From Phycisphaeraceae bacterium (GTDB lineage: Bacteria; Planctomycetota; Phycisphaerae; Phycisphaerales; Zrk34), in NCBI GenBank assembly GCA_028281485.1, contig JANQJT010000088.1, positions 1-8,229 of the forward strand: DNA of 8,229 nt, in the 5' to 3' direction. This document shows positions 5,599 through 8,229 of this stretch, piece by piece. Within the stretch, counting starts at the first letter, position 1; the number at the start of each line of letters is the position of its first letter. Made by a program: the position numbers and the translations under genes. The notes beneath the pieces are model-generated. The model had not been told where the DNA came from. It saw only the letters and a program-made list of their open reading frames with translations, and ran no database searches.

Positions 5599-6546
5599 AT
5601 GGATATCGTCTTTATGGGAAGCGGCACGCTGGGTCTGCCGACACTCAAGGCGCTTCACGCGGCGCACAACGTGTCGCTGGTGATCTCGCAGCCCGACAAG
5701 CCCGCCGGTCGCAAACGCAAGCTCACGCCCACGCCCATCGCCGCCTGGTCGCACGGCGTCGGCTTGAATGTCATCAAACCCGAAAAGTGCGGCAGCGAGG
5801 ATGTGTTGCGAGCCGTGTCCGACGCCGACCCGGACGTCATCTTCGTCGCCGCGTACGGCCAATACATCCCGACAAAACTGCTGGCCCTGGCGCGATTGGG
5901 TGAGATGAACCTGCACCCATCGCTGTTGCCGCGCTGGCGCGGCGCAGCCCCCGTGCAATACACGCTTCTGTCCGGTGACAGCGAGTGCGGCAACTCGCTC
6001 ATACGCGTCGCCAAGGAGATGGACACCGGCGACATCCTCGCCCAGACCCGTTACCCCGTCGACCCGAACGCGACCGCGGGGGAACTGCACGACAGCCTGG
6101 CGGAGGACGCGGCGGACCTCGTCATCGACACGCTCGAACGCATGGAAAAAGGCACGCTCGATCACCCCATCGTTCAGAACGATGCGCTGGCCACACACGC
6201 CCACAAGTTCACCAAGGAAGACGCCTACGTCGATTTCACACAGGACGCCGAATCCGTGCGTTGTCGCGTGCACGGCCTGAATCCCTGGCCGGGCGTGACC
6301 ATGGCGTGGCGCGGACCCGATGACACCACACACGAACTGAAGATTTGTCGCGCGTGTGACCTGCCCGATCACGCGCACTCCGCCGACCCGGGCACGGTGA
6401 TCGACCACGGCGTCGTTGCCTGTGGCAGCGGGGCGGTTCGATTGCTCGAGGTCCAGGCGCCCGGCAAGCGCGTGATGGCGTGGAGCGATTACGTCGCCGG
6501 TCACAGCGTGCCGGTCGGGTCGGTGTTTGAGCGCAAGTCGGATTGA
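5599..6546 (+). CDS. fmt: methionyl-tRNA formyltransferase
   Basis: Fmt transfers a formyl group from 10-formyl-tetrahydrofolate to initiator Met-tRNA in the cytoplasm. The 315-residue length matches the family. The N-terminal formyltransferase domain has FMGSGTLGLPTL (5-16) and QPDKPAGR (31-38). N104 and H106 in MNLHPSLLPRWRGAAPVQ and D142 in MDTGD match the catalytic Asn-His-Asp triad of E. coli Fmt. The C-terminal tRNA-contacting domain starts near HKFTKEDAYVDF (202-213) and includes GLNPWPG (226-232). A TTAAAC element ends 8 nt before the ATG and there is no Shine-Dalgarno sequence, so the mRNA may be leaderless. Unlike the common def-fmt operon, def is on the opposite strand, tail to tail, 1 nt away. 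Confidence 0.96.
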   Translation: MDIVFMGSGTLGLPTLKALHAAHNVSLVISQPDKPAGRKRKLTPTPIAAWSHGVGLNVIKPEKCGSEDVLRAVSDADPDVIFVAAYGQYIPTKLLALARLGEMNLHPSLLPRWRGAAPVQYTLLSGDSECGNSLIRVAKEMDTGDILAQTRYPVDPNATAGELHDSLAEDAADLVIDTLERMEKGTLDHPIVQNDALATHAHKFTKEDAYVDFTQDAESVRCRVHGLNPWPGVTMAWRGPDDTTHELKICRACDLPDHAHSADPGTVIDHGVVACGSGAVRLLEVQAPGKRVMAWSDYVAGHSVPVGSVFERKSD

Positions 6547-6547
6547 A

Positions 6548-7063
6548 TCAGGCGCCGGCCTCGAGCGCCGCGATGGCCTTGCGGTTCACGCGCAGATCGT
6601 TGGGCGTCATCTTGTCGATAATCAGCACGGCGTTGAGGTGGTCGTTCTCGTGTTGCCAGACGCGCGCGGGCAACTGATCGCTGGTCTCGGTGAACGTGTT
6701 GCCGTCCAGGTCGGTCGCGGTGATGGTGATACCAATCGGTCGCATGATCGGTGCGTTGATCCCCGGCAGCGACAGGCAGCCCTCTTCGCTCATCTCCGTG
6801 TCGCGACTCGGCTCGGTGAGGGCCGGATTGATGTAGACCCGATCGTCGTCGGACTCTCCCGTGGGGTTGGCCACGAACATGCGCCACGGCAGCGCGACCT
6901 GCGGCGCCGCCAGGCCCACGCCGCGGGCCTCGTGCATCAGTTCGATCATCCGCTCGGCCACGGCCCGGACCTCGTCGTTCACCGCCTCGATCGGCTGGGC
7001 CTTCTCGCGTAAAACCGGGTGCGGATACGAGACAATCTTGAGTTTGTCGACGTCTACGGGCAT
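6548..7063 (-). CDS. def: peptide deformylase
   Basis: This enzyme removes the formyl group from the N-terminal Met of nascent proteins at the ribosome. At 171 residues it is typical in length. All three deformylase motifs are present: GVGLAAPQ (48-55), EGCLSLPG (94-101, with metal ligand C96) and QHENDH (137-142, with H138 and H142 as metal ligands and E139 as catalytic acid/base). The last motif has Asn at the position usually Ile, Leu, Tyr or Phe. The ATG at 7063 gives a standard start ahead of KIVSYPHPVLR. There is no evident Shine-Dalgarno sequence. Its stop lies 1 nt from that of fmt on the opposite strand. It is divergent from the long TPR gene. Confidence 0.96.
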   Translation of the reverse strand: MPVDVDKLKIVSYPHPVLREKAQPIEAVNDEVRAVAERMIELMHEARGVGLAAPQVALPWRMFVANPTGESDDDRVYINPALTEPSRDTEMSEEGCLSLPGINAPIMRPIGITITATDLDGNTFTETSDQLPARVWQHENDHLNAVLIIDKMTPNDLRVNRKAIAALEAGA

Positions 7064-7073
7064 ATCATGTTGT

Positions 7074-7101
7074 ATGTTAAGCAGTCACAGCGATCTGGCA
7101 A
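7074..7101 (-). promoter_or_regulatory. promoter candidate for def
   Basis: On the minus strand, TTGCCA (7096-7101), a 16-bp spacer and TAACAT (7074-7079) match sigma70 at five and four of six positions. The predicted start is about 4 nt before the def ATG, consistent with a near-leaderless mRNA. Confidence 0.42.
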
Positions 7102-7144
7102 TACGCCCGGGCTCAACACGCCATCCCCCGATCGCCTGTAAACA

Positions 7145-7172
7145 TTGACATCATGACCGTTTAACCTACATT
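7145..7172 (+). promoter_or_regulatory. promoter of the long TPR gene
   Basis: A perfect -35 TTGACA (7145-7150) is followed by a 16-bp spacer and TACATT (7167-7172, four of six matches). The predicted start is near 7179, giving a leader of about 55 nt before the GTG start. TAAAC and GTTTA arms at 7139-7143 and 7159-7163 flank and overlap the -35 region and could be an operator. Confidence 0.6.
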
Positions 7173-7234
7173 GATCCGACCCGATACCGAGGCGACAGGT
7201 CCGATCACGGGCCAAGCGACGAGACCAACAGGCA

Positions 7235-8229
7235 GTGGATTTTCTCCGAAGAAAAAAAGAAAAGTCAGACGAGCCGCAGGCCGAGGCCGAACCGATCCAG
7301 ATCGATCACCGCAAGGCCCGCGCGTGGTTTGACCGCGCCAAGACCGTCGCTGACACCTCCAACTACGACTACGCCATCGACTCCTACCTGTCGGGGTTGA
7401 AGTTCGATCCCGAGTCGATGCCGGCCCACGAGGCGATCCTCGACGTGGCCCGTCGGCGCAAGGTCAACGGCGGCAAGCCCGCCGGCCTGATGGACAAGTC
7501 CCCCATCTCCGGCAAGGGCCCGCTGGAGAAGATGCTGGCCGCGGAGTGGAAGTGGGCGCGTGACCTGGACAACGCCGGCGCCGCGCTGGAGGTGATGGAG
7601 ACCGCCGCGTCGCTCAACCTCGGCGAGGTGGCCTGGTGGATCGGCGATCACGTCATCAACGCCAACAAGGCTTCCAAGCGACCCAGCAAGCAGATCTACA
7701 CGAAGGTGCGAGACCTGTACGCCGAGATCGGCGCGTACGACAAGGCCGTCGAGGCCTGCGCGATCCTCGTGCGACTCGATCCGGAAGACGATCCGCTCCG
7801 CCGGGAGCTGCACGACCTCCAGGCCGAGGTCACGTTGATGAAGGGCAAGTACGGCGACGGCGACTTCCGCGACGGCATCAAGGACGCCGACAAGCAGAAG
7901 CAGCTCGAAGCCGAGGACGCGATCAGCGCCAGCGCCGATCAGCAGAAGTCCCTCATCGACACGCTCCGTGAGGACTTCGACGCCAACCCCGATGACAACC
8001 AGGTCTTCGACAAGCTCATCCGCGCCCTGCTGCAGAACGACGTGAAGGAGCTGGAAGACGAGGCGCTCAAGCTCCTGGCGGCCCATCACGAGAAGACCGG
8101 GTCGTACCGGTACAAGATGCAGGCCGACGACGTACAGATGAAACAGGTGCGTCGCGCGATCCGCCAGCTCAAGTCCCGCTTCGAGGCCGAGCCCGACAAC
8201 GCCGAGCTGCGCACGCAGTACAACGAGGC
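7235..8229 (+). CDS. long TPR-containing soluble protein, N-terminal part (3' end outside window)
   Basis: The frame is open from 7175 and runs off the right edge, giving at least 331 residues from the GTG at 7235. It encodes MDFLRRKKEKSDEPQ, a short charged N-terminus with no signal peptide. A TPR unit follows at about 28-61 (ARAWFDRAKTVAD through GLKFDPES). A Gly/Pro/Lys-rich linker is at about 71-90, helical repeats at about 93-150, and a second clear TPR at about 152-185 (KQIYTKVRDLYAEI through LVRLDPED). A highly charged, coiled-coil-like stretch covers about 225-255. The end visible here has further helical pairs (DANPDD, EAEPDN turns). It is probably a cytoplasmic scaffold; function unknown. 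GTG is chosen because no ATG occurs before the first TPR; GAGA lies 10 nt upstream as a weak ribosome site. Confidence 0.82.
   Translation, partial: MDFLRRKKEKSDEPQAEAEPIQIDHRKARAWFDRAKTVADTSNYDYAIDSYLSGLKFDPESMPAHEAILDVARRRKVNGGKPAGLMDKSPISGKGPLEKMLAAEWKWARDLDNAGAALEVMETAASLNLGEVAWWIGDHVINANKASKRPSKQIYTKVRDLYAEIGAYDKAVEACAILVRLDPEDDPLRRELHDLQAEVTLMKGKYGDGDFRDGIKDADKQKQLEAEDAISASADQQKSLIDTLREDFDANPDDNQVFDKLIRALLQNDVKELEDEALKLLAAHHEKTGSYRYKMQADDVQMKQVRRAIRQLKSRFEAEPDNAELRTQYNE

Noticed and set aside
5539..6504. N-terminal 322 residues of the long minus-strand ORF leading into the HEXXH gene
   Set aside because: It is entirely antisense to fmt with biased Val/Arg/Gly shadow composition; the real product starts at 5538.
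7265..8089. 274-residue minus-strand ORF
   Set aside because: It is antisense to the TPR gene, whose frame shows clear TPR units and a strong promoter; its composition is typical of an antisense shadow in GC-rich DNA.

Overview
This is a GC-rich bacterial window. It carries housekeeping genes (leuA, fmt, def), a glycoside hydrolase fragment, several TPR-type proteins and a membrane-anchored 3D-domain protein. Weak or absent Shine-Dalgarno sequences, the TPR/HEAT family type and the overall gene style suggest a planctomycete, perhaps of the Phycisphaerae. That is an inference from gene style only; no rRNA is present to confirm it.

Layout. At 1-486 (+) is the C-terminal end of a GH27 alpha-galactosidase-like enzyme. 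It runs tail to tail into a class I SAM methyltransferase at 488-1198 (-). Upstream of that on the same strand is leuA, 2-isopropylmalate synthase, at 1288-2850 (-). A hairpin/T-tract terminator at 1230-1256 separates the two. Next come a HEAT-like/TPR protein (3362-4060, +), a membrane-anchored 3D-domain protein (4295-4978, +), an HEXXH metallopeptidase-like protein (4975-5538, -), fmt (5599-6546, +) and def (6548-7063, -). The right edge holds the start of a long soluble TPR protein (7235 to beyond 8229, +).

The most informative non-coding stretch is the 5' region of leuA (about 2919-3105, minus strand). It reads as a complete ribosome-mediated leucine attenuator. There is a good sigma70-like promoter, a 22-codon leader peptide with five Leu codons (three consecutive near its end), a 10-bp antiterminator helix, and a competing 7-bp terminator hairpin followed by seven Ts. 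A further pairing lets the leader-coding RNA sequester the antiterminator strand. The -10 box lies only 9 nt from the leader ATG and there is no Shine-Dalgarno sequence, so the leader mRNA is probably leaderless or nearly so.

How the genes work together. LeuA commits 2-ketoisovalerate to leucine synthesis, and the attenuator would tie its expression to charged leucyl-tRNA. Fmt and Def act at the two ends of the formyl-methionine cycle (formylating initiator Met-tRNA, then deformylating nascent chains). Here they are encoded convergently with separate upstream regions rather than as the usual def-fmt operon. Three convergent gene pairs are separated by 1 nt or overlap by 4 nt, so none has its own intergenic terminator. 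I saw no rRNA, tRNA, CRISPR array, insertion sequence or phage gene.
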